Below, piece after piece: positions 1 to 6,017 of a stretch of DNA of 6,017 nt. The position numbers were made by a program, and so were the translations under genes. Below the pieces are notes generated by a model that was given only the letters and a program-made list of their open reading frames with translations, was not told the DNA's origin and did not search any database. Position 1 is the first letter of the stretch. Each line of letters opens with the position of its first letter. The stretch spans positions 1 to 6,017 of the forward strand of contig JAIDJS010000189.1 in assembly GCA_029052085.1 (NCBI GenBank), given 5' to 3'. The stretch is from Eubacterium sp. GTDB taxonomy: Bacteria > Bacillota > Clostridia > Oscillospirales > Acutalibacteraceae.

Positions 1-2018
1 GGGCAAAGGAATTCGTTATTGATAATCCGAATAAAATTGCTGATATGGTTATGGATAATATTCCGCCGATTCCTCCCGGAACGTTCCAGCCGCATATTGA
101 CGGCGCCAACGAAGAATTGACCGAAAAGTGCTGGTCTATGGCAAGGGAACTTTATGGAGATCCTGTTCCCGAATATGTTGCAAGCCGCCTGCAGCGTGAG
201 CTTGATTCCATTATCGGACACGGCTTCGGTGTGCTTTATGTTATTGCAAAGCGACTTGTTGAGGAAAGTGAGCGAAACGGATATCTTGTTGGTTCAAGAG
301 GCTCTGTCGGTTCCTCTCTTGCCGCTCATTTCGGCGGTATATCAGAGGTTAATCCGCTTGCTCCCCATTATTATTGTAAAAATTGTAAGCACAGTGAATT
401 TTTCCTTCACGGCGAATACGGCTCGGGCTTTGATCTGCCCCCGAAAAACTGCCCTGAATGCGGAACGCCTATGAAACGTGACGGTCATGAAATTCCGTTT
501 GAAACCTTCCTTGGCTTTGACGGCGATAAAGAGCCGGATATAGACCTTAATTTCAGCGGCGAATATCAGTCACGCTCTCATAGATATACTGAAGAGCTTT
601 TCGGTAAGGAATATGTGTTCAAGGCGGGAACAATGGCAACCGTTGCTGATAAAACAGCGTACGGCTATGTTATGAAATATCTGGATGAGCGTAATATTGT
701 CGGTACACCGAGGGCGGAGATAGACCGTTTAACAAAAGGCTGTACAGGCATTAAGCGTACAACCGGTCAGCATCCCGGCGGAATGGTTGTTGTTCCGGAT
801 AAATATACTGTTGAAGACTTTACACCGATTCAGTATCCGTCAAACGATGCATCAAAGGGAACCTATACAACGCATTTTGACTTTAAGAATTCACTTCATG
901 ATACGCTTCTGAAGCTTGATGAGCTTGGACACGATAATCCTACGCTTTATAAATATCTTGAAGATTCAACAGGAATCCCTGTTATGGATGTTGATCTGGC
1001 GGATCCGAAGCTTTATCAGCTTATAACATCAACAGAGCCTATCGGCGTTTCGCCGGAGGATATCGGCTGTAATACAGGCACGCTTGCTATCCCTGAAATG
1101 GGTACTCCGTTTGTTATCGGAATGCTTGAAGAGGCTCAGCCGAAAACCTTTGCCGATTTGCTTCAGATTTCAGGTCTTTCACACGGAACGGACGTTTGGC
1201 TCGGCAATGCACAGGAGCTGATTCAGAACGGAACATGCACAATTTCCGAGGTTATCGGATGCCGTGATGATATTATGACGCATCTGATTCACGTAGCGGA
1301 AAAATATGAAAAGGAAACCGGCAAGGAATCTCCTCTTTCAAAAAAAGATTGCTTCAAGATTATGGAATACACCCGTAAGGGAAAGGCTCCGAAAGAGCTT
1401 CCGCCGTATGAGGAGGCAATGAAAACAATCGGCGTTGAGCAGTGGTATATTGATTCATGCTATAAGATTAAATATATGTTCCCTAAGGCACATGCTGCCG
1501 CCTATGTTATTGCAGCACTCCGTCTTGCATGGTATAAAATTTATTATCCCATTCATTTCTATTCTGCGTATTTTACAGTTCGCGGCGGAGATTTGGATGC
1601 TGTTTCGGCAGTGGCGGGTAAATCGGCTGTTAAAGCGAAAATGAACGAATATAATGCGAAAAAGCAGAATAATGATCCCATTACCGCCAAGGAAGAATCA
1701 ACCTATGTTGTTAATCAGATTGTTATAGAAATGCTTGCAAGGGGAATAGAATTTCTGCCCGTTGATTTGTATAAATCAGATTGGCGTGTGTATCAGATTG
1801 AAGATGGAAAAATCAGGTTGCCGTTTTCAGCTATTTCAGGCGTTGGCGAAAATGCGGCAAAATCCATTTATGACGCTGTTCATGATGGCGATGGAGATTT
1901 TATTTCGTGTGATGATTTAATGGCAAGAGCGCATATCGGTTCAAGTGTTGTTGAATCGCTTCGTGAATGCGGCGCTCTCGGCGATTTGCCGGACAGCAAT
2001 CAGATTTCTTTATTTTAA
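1..2018 (+). CDS. polC: DNA polymerase III alpha subunit, Gram-positive PolC type (3' part; 5' end outside window)
   Basis: This is the C-terminal 671 residues of the replicative polymerase that extends DNA at the fork in low-GC Gram-positives. The reading frame is open from nt 3, so the first Met codons (nt 45 and 51) are internal. Residue 1 here is the codon at nt 3. A four-cysteine zinc site (C125, C128, C150, C153) is followed by the palm motif [12 protein letters not shown], with catalytic Asp at residues 179 and 181. The third catalytic Asp is D306 in [10 protein letters not shown]. Other family blocks are [34 protein letters not shown], the fingers block [13 protein letters not shown] and a helix-hairpin-helix around [12 protein letters not shown]. 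The protein ends in QISLF (residues 667-671), a canonical sliding-clamp binding motif. The zinc site and the [13 protein letters not shown] arrangement fit PolC rather than DnaE. The OB, PHP and proofreading exonuclease domains should lie upstream of the window. No frameshift is seen. Confidence 0.97.
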   Translation, partial: AKEFVIDNPNKIADMVMDNIPPIPPGTFQPHIDGANEELTEKCWSMARELYGDPVPEYVASRLQRELDSIIGHGFGVLYVIAKRLVEESERNGYLVGSRGSVGSSLAAHFGGISEVNPLAPHYYCKNCKHSEFFLHGEYGSGFDLPPKNCPECGTPMKRDGHEIPFETFLGFDGDKEPDIDLNFSGEYQSRSHRYTEELFGKEYVFKAGTMATVADKTAYGYVMKYLDERNIVGTPRAEIDRLTKGCTGIKRTTGQHPGGMVVVPDKYTVEDFTPIQYPSNDASKGTYTTHFDFKNSLHDTLLKLDELGHDNPTLYKYLEDSTGIPVMDVDLADPKLYQLITSTEPIGVSPEDIGCNTGTLAIPEMGTPFVIGMLEEAQPKTFADLLQISGLSHGTDVWLGNAQELIQNGTCTISEVIGCRDDIMTHLIHVAEKYEKETGKESPLSKKDCFKIMEYTRKGKAPKELPPYEEAMKTIGVEQWYIDSCYKIKYMFPKAHAAAYVIAALRLAWYKIYYPIHFYSAYFTVRGGDLDAVSAVAGKSAVKAKMNEYNAKKQNNDPITAKEESTYVVNQIVIEMLARGIEFLPVDLYKSDWRVYQIEDGKIRLPFSAISGVGENAAKSIYDAVHDGDGDFISCDDLMARAHIGSSVVESLRECGALGDLPDSNQISLF

Positions 2019-2031
2019 TATAGAATAATGG

Positions 2032-2060
2032 TTGACATTGTTCATTCAATGTGTTAGCAT
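2032..2060 (+). promoter_or_regulatory. Housekeeping (sigma-A type) promoter of the hisZG-hisD transcription unit
   Basis: A perfect -35 box TTGACA lies at 2032-2037. A 17-base spacer separates it from the -10 hexamer TAGCAT at 2055-2060, which matches TATAAT at four of six positions. A TG dinucleotide at 2052-2053, one base upstream of the hexamer, makes it an extended -10. Transcription should start near 2066-2068, giving a leader of roughly 37 bases. That is too short for a T-box or a peptide attenuator. The -35 box begins only 13 bases after the polC stop codon. The match is seen directly; activity is inferred. Confidence 0.85.
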
Positions 2061-2076
2061 AGTAGCACGTTAGCAC
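2053..2076 (+). repeat. Three tandem 8-base units over the -10 and start region
   Basis: Three adjacent 8-mers, GTTAGCAT, AGTAGCAC and GTTAGCAC, occupy 2053-2060, 2061-2068 and 2069-2076. Each contains TAGCAY, starting at 2055, 2063 and 2071. The first unit contains the -10 hexamer, and the third forms the left core of the palindrome at 2065-2086. The repetition is direct observation; a role as a repressor-binding array is inference. Confidence 0.6.
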
Positions 2077-2086
2077 GCTAAAGTGC
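2065..2086. promoter_or_regulatory. Candidate operator: 22-base imperfect palindrome at the his transcription start
   Basis: The two halves, GCACGTTAGCA and CGCTAAAGTGC, pair at 9 of 11 positions. The core is TTAGC-AC-GCTAA and the outer arms are GCAC/GTGC. It sits just downstream of the -10 box and covers the predicted transcription start, a classic position for a repressor site. A TrpR-superfamily regulator (YerC/HisR) has been proposed for histidine genes in Firmicutes and would be the first candidate. I cannot confirm that this matches its motif, and no regulator gene is in the window. No U-run follows, so it is not an intrinsic terminator. Confidence 0.55.
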
Positions 2087-2090
2087 AATT

Positions 2091-2096
2091 AAGGAG
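2091..2096 (+). promoter_or_regulatory. Ribosome binding site that fixes the hisZG start
   Basis: AAGGAG lies seven bases upstream of the ATG at 2104. The in-frame GTG at 2083 lies upstream of this site, overlaps the palindrome and has no comparable ribosome binding site of its own, so ATG 2104 is preferred. Confidence 0.9.
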
Positions 2097-2103
2097 ATAT
2101 ACT

Positions 2104-3717
2104 ATGAAAAGATATTCAAATATAACACCTGAGGGCAGCCGCGATTTTCTGTTTGAAGAATGTGATGACAGAAAAAATGTTGAAGCAACTCTTTCTGCCC
2201 TTTATAAAGAAAATTCATACCGCAAGGTTATAACACCTGCTATTGAGTTTTTTGATGTATTTACAAGCGGTAATGCAGGCATTGAAGCCGATGATATGTA
2301 TAAGTTAACGGATAATCACGGCAGAACAACAGTGCTTCGCCCGGATAACACAATGCCGATTGCCCGTCTTGTTGCAACAAGGCTTAAGGAGGCGGATTTT
2401 CCTGTAAGGCTGTATTATAATCAGAATGTGTTTGTTAAGAATAAGGTGCTTGCAGGAACCACGGATGAGATTCCTCAAAGCGGAATAGAATTTATCGGTG
2501 ATGCTTCTCTTGAGGCTGATATAGAGGTTATCTCTATGGCAGTTGAAGCCCTGAAAAGATCGGAATTGAATTCTTTCAAACTTGAAATCGGTCATGCCGG
2601 CTTCTTCAATGCCGTGCTTGATAAAATGAATTTATCATTATCTGAAAAAACCGAAATCTGCAAGCTTATTGAAGGCAAAAATTATGCAGCCCTCGGCGAT
2701 TTGCTTGATGAAATCGGTAATACTCCGGAAACGGAAGTGCTTCATAAGCTTCCTCGTCTTTTTGGCGGTACAGAGGTGCTTGATGAAGCGAAAAAGCTTT
2801 ATCAGAGTGAGAATTCGGATAAAGCACTTGATTATCTGAATACACTTTTGGGTAAGCTTGAAGAAATGAATATTTCTGATGCCGTTATGATAGATTTAGG
2901 GCTTGTTAACCGCTCTAATTATTATACAGGTGTTATTTTCAGAGGCTATGCAGAGGGCTCCGGTGCAACCATTCTTTCGGGTGGCAGATATGATAATCTT
3001 ATTGCCGAATTTGGACTTGATGTTCCTGCTATAGGCTTTGGCGTGGATGTAAATGCGCTTTGTGATGCCAAAAATGAAATTATAAATATTGAAAGACCTG
3101 TCAGAATTGCGCTGACGAAGGGCAGGCTTGAAAAATCATCGGTTAAGCTTTTTCAGAAAATGGGGCTTGATACGGATGAGCTTGAGAATAAAGGCAGAAG
3201 ATTAATTCTTCCTGTTGATAAATATGAGGCTGTTTTGTCAAAGGCTTCTGATGTTATAACCTATGTTGAGCATGGCGTTTGCGATATAGGTGTTGTCGGC
3301 AAGGATACGATTGTTGAGCACGGCAGCTCTTTCTATGAGGTTATGGATTTGAATCTCGGCAAGTGCCGTTTTGCTCTTGCCTGTCCTGAGGGTACGGATT
3401 TCTTCAGCGGGTATAAAAGAAAAACAGTTGCATCAAAATATCCGAAGGTTGCAAGAGATTTCTTTAAATCAAAGGGTATGGATGTGGATATCATTAAAAT
3501 TGAAGGCAGTGTTGAGCTTGCTCCTCTTTTAGGTTTGGCAGACGGCATTGTTGATATTGTTGAAACAGGTTCAACCTTAAAGGAAAACGGGCTTGAGGTT
3601 GTGGAAGAAATCTTTCCTATTTCTGCAAGAGTTATTGTTAATATGGCGTCCATGAAGCTTCGCAAGGATGAAATTGAAGCCTTTCTTGAAGCTATGGAAA
3701 AAGCAAGTAAAGCGTGA
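2104..3717 (+). CDS. hisZG: HisZ-HisG fusion: ATP phosphoribosyltransferase with its regulatory subunit in one chain
   Basis: This 537-residue protein should catalyse the first step of histidine synthesis, ATP + PRPP to phosphoribosyl-ATP, in the cytoplasm. Residues 1 to about 318 are HisZ, a HisRS paralogue without tRNA-charging activity. Visible motifs are ITPEGSRDFLFEE near the N-terminus, motif 2 RPDNTMPIARL from R79, LVNRSNYYTGVIFRGY, and motif 3 GGRYDNL (293-299) with AIGFGVDV. The HisRS anticodon-binding domain is absent. Residues 334-537 are short-form HisG (RIALTKGRLEKS, DIGVVGKDTIVEHG), with the HisG/PRPP-loop signature at 471-492 running from ELAPLLG to ETGSTL. The long-form C-terminal regulatory domain is lacking, as expected for HisZ-dependent enzymes. 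The linker is short, with no stop codon and no in-frame ATG before HisG, so the two domains must be made as one chain. In most bacteria hisZ and hisG are separate genes. hisD follows eight bases later, and expression is probably controlled by the promoter and palindrome upstream. Confidence 0.93.
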   Translation: MKRYSNITPEGSRDFLFEECDDRKNVEATLSALYKENSYRKVITPAIEFFDVFTSGNAGIEADDMYKLTDNHGRTTVLRPDNTMPIARLVATRLKEADFPVRLYYNQNVFVKNKVLAGTTDEIPQSGIEFIGDASLEADIEVISMAVEALKRSELNSFKLEIGHAGFFNAVLDKMNLSLSEKTEICKLIEGKNYAALGDLLDEIGNTPETEVLHKLPRLFGGTEVLDEAKKLYQSENSDKALDYLNTLLGKLEEMNISDAVMIDLGLVNRSNYYTGVIFRGYAEGSGATILSGGRYDNLIAEFGLDVPAIGFGVDVNALCDAKNEIINIERPVRIALTKGRLEKSSVKLFQKMGLDTDELENKGRRLILPVDKYEAVLSKASDVITYVEHGVCDIGVVGKDTIVEHGSSFYEVMDLNLGKCRFALACPEGTDFFSGYKRKTVASKYPKVARDFFKSKGMDVDIIKIEGSVELAPLLGLADGIVDIVETGSTLKENGLEVVEEIFPISARVIVNMASMKLRKDEIEAFLEAMEKASKA

Positions 3718-3720
3718 GGT
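3715..3720 (+). promoter_or_regulatory. Ribosome binding site of hisD, overlapping the hisZG stop codon
   Basis: TGAGGT contains the hisZG TGA stop and a GAGG Shine-Dalgarno core, five to six bases before the hisD ATG at 3726. This suggests translational coupling between the two his genes. Confidence 0.7.
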
Positions 3721-3725
3721 AAAAT

Positions 3726-5012
3726 ATGAAGATTACAAAAGCAAACGGAAAAAGCGAATATGCGCTTATTGAAAGCCTGAAAAAAAGAAGCGGCGAAACA
3801 GATCAGAAAATTGTTGATATCGTTTCATCCATTATTCAGGGTGTAAAAGAAGGCGGAGATGATGCTGTTCGTGAATATACTGTAAGATTTGACGGCGCTA
3901 TGCCTAAAAAGACTGTTATTGAAAAGGACGAGCTTTCATCATATCTTGATTTGGTTGATGATGATTTCAAAAAAGCTATTGTTGATGCCAAGAATAATAT
4001 TTATGATTTTCATCAGCGTCAGACGCAGCAGAGCTGGCTTACAACAAAGGAAAACGGCGTTATTATGGGGCAGCGTGTCCGTGGACTTCACAGAGTTGGT
4101 ATCTATGTTCCAGGCGGTACGGCTGCTTATCCAAGCTCTGTTTTAATGAATGCCGTTCCTGCTAAAATTGCCGGTGTTAAGGAAATTATAATGGTAACCC
4201 CTCCGTCAAAGGATGGCTCGCCAAATCCTAATATTATGGCAGCGGCTGCCGTTGCGGGTGTTGATAAGGTTTTTCTGTGCGGCGGTGCGCAGGCGGTTGC
4301 TGCTCTTGCTTACGGAACGGAAAAAATCCCGAAGGTTGATAAAATTGTCGGTCCCGGTAATATTTTTGTTGCAACTGCCAAAAAGCTTCTTTATGGCGTT
4401 GTTGATATTGATATGGTTGCAGGACCCTCGGAAATTCTTATTGTTGCAGATAAAACGGCAAAGCCGTCTTTCCTTGCTGCTGATTTAATGAGTCAGGCAG
4501 AGCATGATGTAATGGCATCCTCCATTCTTTTAACAACCTCAGAGGCTGTAGCTAAGGCAACAGCTAAGGAAATTGAAAAGCAGATTAAATTCCTTGAAAG
4601 GCAGGAAATTATAGAACAGTCCCTTGAAAACTATGGAGAGATTATCGTTTGTGATAGTCTTGCGCAGGCAATAGATTTTGCGAATGAGCTTGCTCCCGAG
4701 CATCTTGAACTTTGCGTTGAGGAGCCTTTAAAGTATATCGGCATGCTTGATAATGCAGGTTCTGTTTTTCTCGGAAACTGGTCGCCCGAACCTCTCGGCG
4801 ATTATTTTGCCGGTCCGAATCATGTTCTTCCGACAAGCGGAACAGCAAGATTTTTCAGTCCGCTTTCTGTTGACAGCTTTGTAAAAAAATCTTCATTTAT
4901 TTATTATACAGAGGAAGAGCTTGCAAAGGCTAAGGATGAGATTATTACCCTTGCAGACAGTGAGGGCTTAACTGCTCATGCCAATTCAATCAAGGTTAGA
5001 TTTGAAAAATGA
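3726..5012 (+). CDS. hisD: Histidinol dehydrogenase
   Basis: This 428-residue enzyme carries out the last two steps of histidine synthesis, oxidising L-histidinol through histidinal to L-histidine with two NAD+ and a bound zinc. The length is normal for the family. The expected residues are all present, within one or two positions of the E. coli numbering. Zinc ligands are Q257 and H260 (SQAEHD), D359 (EPLGDYFAGPNH) and H418 (LTAHANSIK). The acid-base pair is E325-H326 (ELAPEHLEL). The family signature is visible at IDMVAGPSEILIVAD (AGPSE at 232-236), preceded by GVYVPGG-like and CGGAQAVAALAYGT blocks. The start ATG has a TGAGGT ribosome binding site overlapping the upstream stop, and the stop codon overlaps the next gene by four bases. 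No defect is seen. The usual next his genes (hisC, hisB and others) do not follow here. Confidence 0.97.
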   Translation: MKITKANGKSEYALIESLKKRSGETDQKIVDIVSSIIQGVKEGGDDAVREYTVRFDGAMPKKTVIEKDELSSYLDLVDDDFKKAIVDAKNNIYDFHQRQTQQSWLTTKENGVIMGQRVRGLHRVGIYVPGGTAAYPSSVLMNAVPAKIAGVKEIIMVTPPSKDGSPNPNIMAAAAVAGVDKVFLCGGAQAVAALAYGTEKIPKVDKIVGPGNIFVATAKKLLYGVVDIDMVAGPSEILIVADKTAKPSFLAADLMSQAEHDVMASSILLTTSEAVAKATAKEIEKQIKFLERQEIIEQSLENYGEIIVCDSLAQAIDFANELAPEHLELCVEEPLKYIGMLDNAGSVFLGNWSPEPLGDYFAGPNHVLPTSGTARFFSPLSVDSFVKKSSFIYYTEEELAKAKDEIITLADSEGLTAHANSIKVRFEK

Positions 5013-5902
5013 AAAATAAAAAGCTTATAAAAACGGTAATAGCCATTGTGATTGTTGCTCTGTTCGGCGGTGCAGGTTATTATTTTACTGAAACCAATGA
5101 ACTTGAAACGGGCAAAAATCTGCAGACCGATGGCACAATCGTTGTAAATTATTTAGATGTAGGGCAGGGAGACAGTGAGTTTATTCAGCTTCCCGATGGC
5201 AAATGTATGCTGATTGATGCGTCAACCTCTGATTGTGCAGAGAAAATAATTGATTTCATTTCCAAGCTTGGATACAGCAGAATTGATTATCTGGTTGCAA
5301 CACATCCGCATGCGGATCATATTGGCGCAATGAAAGCAGTTGTTGAGCATTTTGATATCGGCGAAATCTATATGCCAAAGGTTTCGGCCAATACCAAAAC
5401 ATATGAAAACCTGCTTCTTGCAATTGCTGAAAAGGGTTTGCGTATTAATACGGCGAAGGCTGGCGCTGCTGTTATTGAAAGTGATGCTTTGTCTGCCGAA
5501 TTTCTTGCTCCCGTTAAAGCAAGCTATGATAATCTTAATGATTATTCGGCAGTTTTAAGGCTTCAGTACGGAAATCATGTATTTCTGTTTATGGGCGATG
5601 CAGAGAATACTGCAGAAAAGGATATATTAAAGAATGCAACAAAGGAAAAATTAAAAGCTGATGTGTTGAAAGTTGGGCATCACGGCAGTAAAACGGCTTC
5701 CGGCTTTGAATTTGTAAGTGCCGTGTCGCCTGAAATTGCTGTTATTGAGGTTGGCAAGAATAATTCCTATAATCATCCTCATTATGAAACGATAAACAAC
5801 CTAAGCGAAATCGGCGCTAAGATTTTAAGAACGGATACAAACGGAAACATTGCGGTTGTTTCCGATAAAACAGATATTAAATTGTATTGTGAAAAGGAAT
5901 AA
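5009..5902 (+). CDS. Membrane-anchored metallo-beta-lactamase-fold hydrolase, ComEC/Rec2 C-terminal-domain type
   Basis: The protein has 297 residues. Residues 1-6 are basic, and 7-26 form one hydrophobic helix without a lipobox Cys, so it is probably an N-terminal anchor or signal with the catalytic domain outside the membrane. The MBL domain starts at about residue 45 with YLDVGQGDSEFIQLPDG. It carries the metal motif THPHADHIG (H99, H101, D103, H104), a NDYSAVLRL block, FMGDAE (D197), GHHGS (H224, H225) and NSYNHPHYET (H258). This set is typical of the stand-alone relatives of the ComEC nuclease-like domain. The ComEC transmembrane channel and OB domains are absent, so this is not ComEC itself. 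The substrate is unknown; phosphodiester or nucleic acid hydrolysis is a family-based guess. The ATG overlaps the hisD stop as ATGA. The nearest purine-rich stretch, AAGG at 4992-4995, is far upstream, so translation probably depends on coupling to hisD. Confidence 0.88.
   Translation: MKNKKLIKTVIAIVIVALFGGAGYYFTETNELETGKNLQTDGTIVVNYLDVGQGDSEFIQLPDGKCMLIDASTSDCAEKIIDFISKLGYSRIDYLVATHPHADHIGAMKAVVEHFDIGEIYMPKVSANTKTYENLLLAIAEKGLRINTAKAGAAVIESDALSAEFLAPVKASYDNLNDYSAVLRLQYGNHVFLFMGDAENTAEKDILKNATKEKLKADVLKVGHHGSKTASGFEFVSAVSPEIAVIEVGKNNSYNHPHYETINNLSEIGAKILRTDTNGNIAVVSDKTDIKLYCEKE
5892..5898 (+). promoter_or_regulatory. Ribosome binding site of the DUF3006 gene
   Basis: AAAAGGA lies within the last codons of the MBL gene, seven bases before the ATG at 5906. 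It supports that start and tight linkage of the two genes. Confidence 0.7.
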
Positions 5903-5905
5903 TAG

Positions 5906-6017
5906 ATGAAAACCTTGATTGTAGACAGGATTGAAGCTGATTTTGCAGTCTGCGAAATTGAAGATGGGTGCTTTGCGGATGTTCCTCTTAAGGCATTGCC
6001 GGATGGTGTTAAAGAGG
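5906..6017 (+). CDS. DUF3006-family small protein (5' part; runs off the window)
   Basis: Only the first 37 codons are visible, starting MKTLIVDRIEADFAVCEIED and continuing with a DVPLKALPDGVKE block. The pattern of VDRIE, AVCE.EDG and a proline/leucine block ending in PDGVKEG-like residues is characteristic of DUF3006. This is a short (about 70-90 residue) predicted beta-strand family of unknown function, often found beside or fused to MBL-fold proteins of the ComEC type. The start has a good AAAAGGA ribosome binding site and lies three bases after the upstream stop codon, so the two genes are almost certainly cotranscribed. The family call is from memory of the motif and rests on a partial sequence. 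Confidence 0.75.
   Translation, partial: MKTLIVDRIEADFAVCEIEDGCFADVPLKALPDGVKE

Noticed and set aside
1900..2088. Reverse-strand 62-codon frame spanning the polC end and the promoter region.
   Set aside because: It covers the conserved polC C-terminus and the forward promoter, shows no recognisable domain and has no supporting context.
2065..2090. The palindrome as an intrinsic terminator for polC.
   Set aside because: No U-run follows, the stem is interrupted, and it lies downstream of a strong promoter and immediately before a ribosome binding site.
2083..2103. In-frame GTG at 2083 as an alternative hisZG start, adding seven residues.
   Set aside because: It lies upstream of the AAGGAG site, overlaps the palindrome and would translate the ribosome binding site itself. 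ATG 2104 has ideal spacing, and its first residues align with HisZ.
2104..3060. The N-terminal domain as a genuine histidyl-tRNA synthetase.
   Set aside because: The anticodon-binding domain is absent, the HisRS RGLDYYTG-type loop is altered to NRSNYYTG, and the domain is fused to short-form HisG. All three point to HisZ.
3333..3665. 110-codon open frame on the reverse strand inside hisZG.
   Set aside because: It is antisense to a conserved HisG coding region, low in family-like motifs and without a convincing ribosome binding site. It is a shadow of the real gene.
3889..4488. Alternate-frame forward ORFs inside hisD.
   Set aside because: Their composition is Leu/Ile/Arg-rich, as expected for frame-shifted reading of an AT-leaning gene. 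The hisD frame is intact throughout.
5009..5902. A true beta-lactamase or full ComEC competence channel.
   Set aside because: The motifs are of the ComEC C-terminal type rather than the class B beta-lactamase type. At 297 residues with one N-terminal helix, it lacks the multi-pass channel.

Overview
The window looks like chromosomal DNA from a low-to-mid GC Firmicute, most likely a clostridial gut-type lineage such as the Oscillospirales/Ruminococcaceae. This placement is inferred from three things: a Gram-positive PolC-type replicative polymerase, a short-form HisG that depends on HisZ, and AT-leaning codon use with strong AAGGAG-like ribosome binding sites. All genes read on the + strand, and coding density is very high. 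The only gap longer than 10 bases is 85 bases at 2019-2103.

Layout: (1) 1-2018 is the 3' part of polC, covering the catalytic palm, fingers, helix-hairpin-helix region and the C-terminal clamp-binding tail. The 5' part lies outside the window. (2) 2019-2103 is a compact regulatory region. It holds a near-consensus extended -10 promoter (TTGACA, 17-base spacer, TGnTAGCAT), three TAGCAY units at 8-base spacing, a 22-base imperfect palindrome at the predicted transcription start, and an AAGGAG ribosome binding site. No terminator is visible after polC. (3) 2104-3717 is a single ORF that fuses HisZ, the HisRS-like regulatory subunit, to short-form HisG, the catalytic ATP phosphoribosyltransferase. 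(4) 3726-5012 is hisD, histidinol dehydrogenase, with all expected metal and catalytic residues. (5) 5009-5902 is a membrane-anchored metallo-beta-lactamase-fold hydrolase related to the ComEC/Rec2 C-terminal domain. It overlaps hisD by four bases (ATGA). (6) 5906 to the window end is the start of a DUF3006-family small protein.

The his promoter probably drives hisZG, hisD, the MBL hydrolase and the DUF3006 gene as one transcript. HisZG carries out the first, feedback-controlled step of histidine synthesis and HisD the last two oxidations. The other his genes are not in this window. The MBL/DUF3006 pair has no evident role in histidine synthesis and seems to have been placed behind hisD by gene arrangement.

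The points most worth a second look are the HisZ-HisG fusion, the palindrome and phased repeats over the his promoter, and the coupling of an extracytoplasmic MBL hydrolase plus DUF3006 to hisD. I found no mobile element, CRISPR array, RNA gene or clearly new system.
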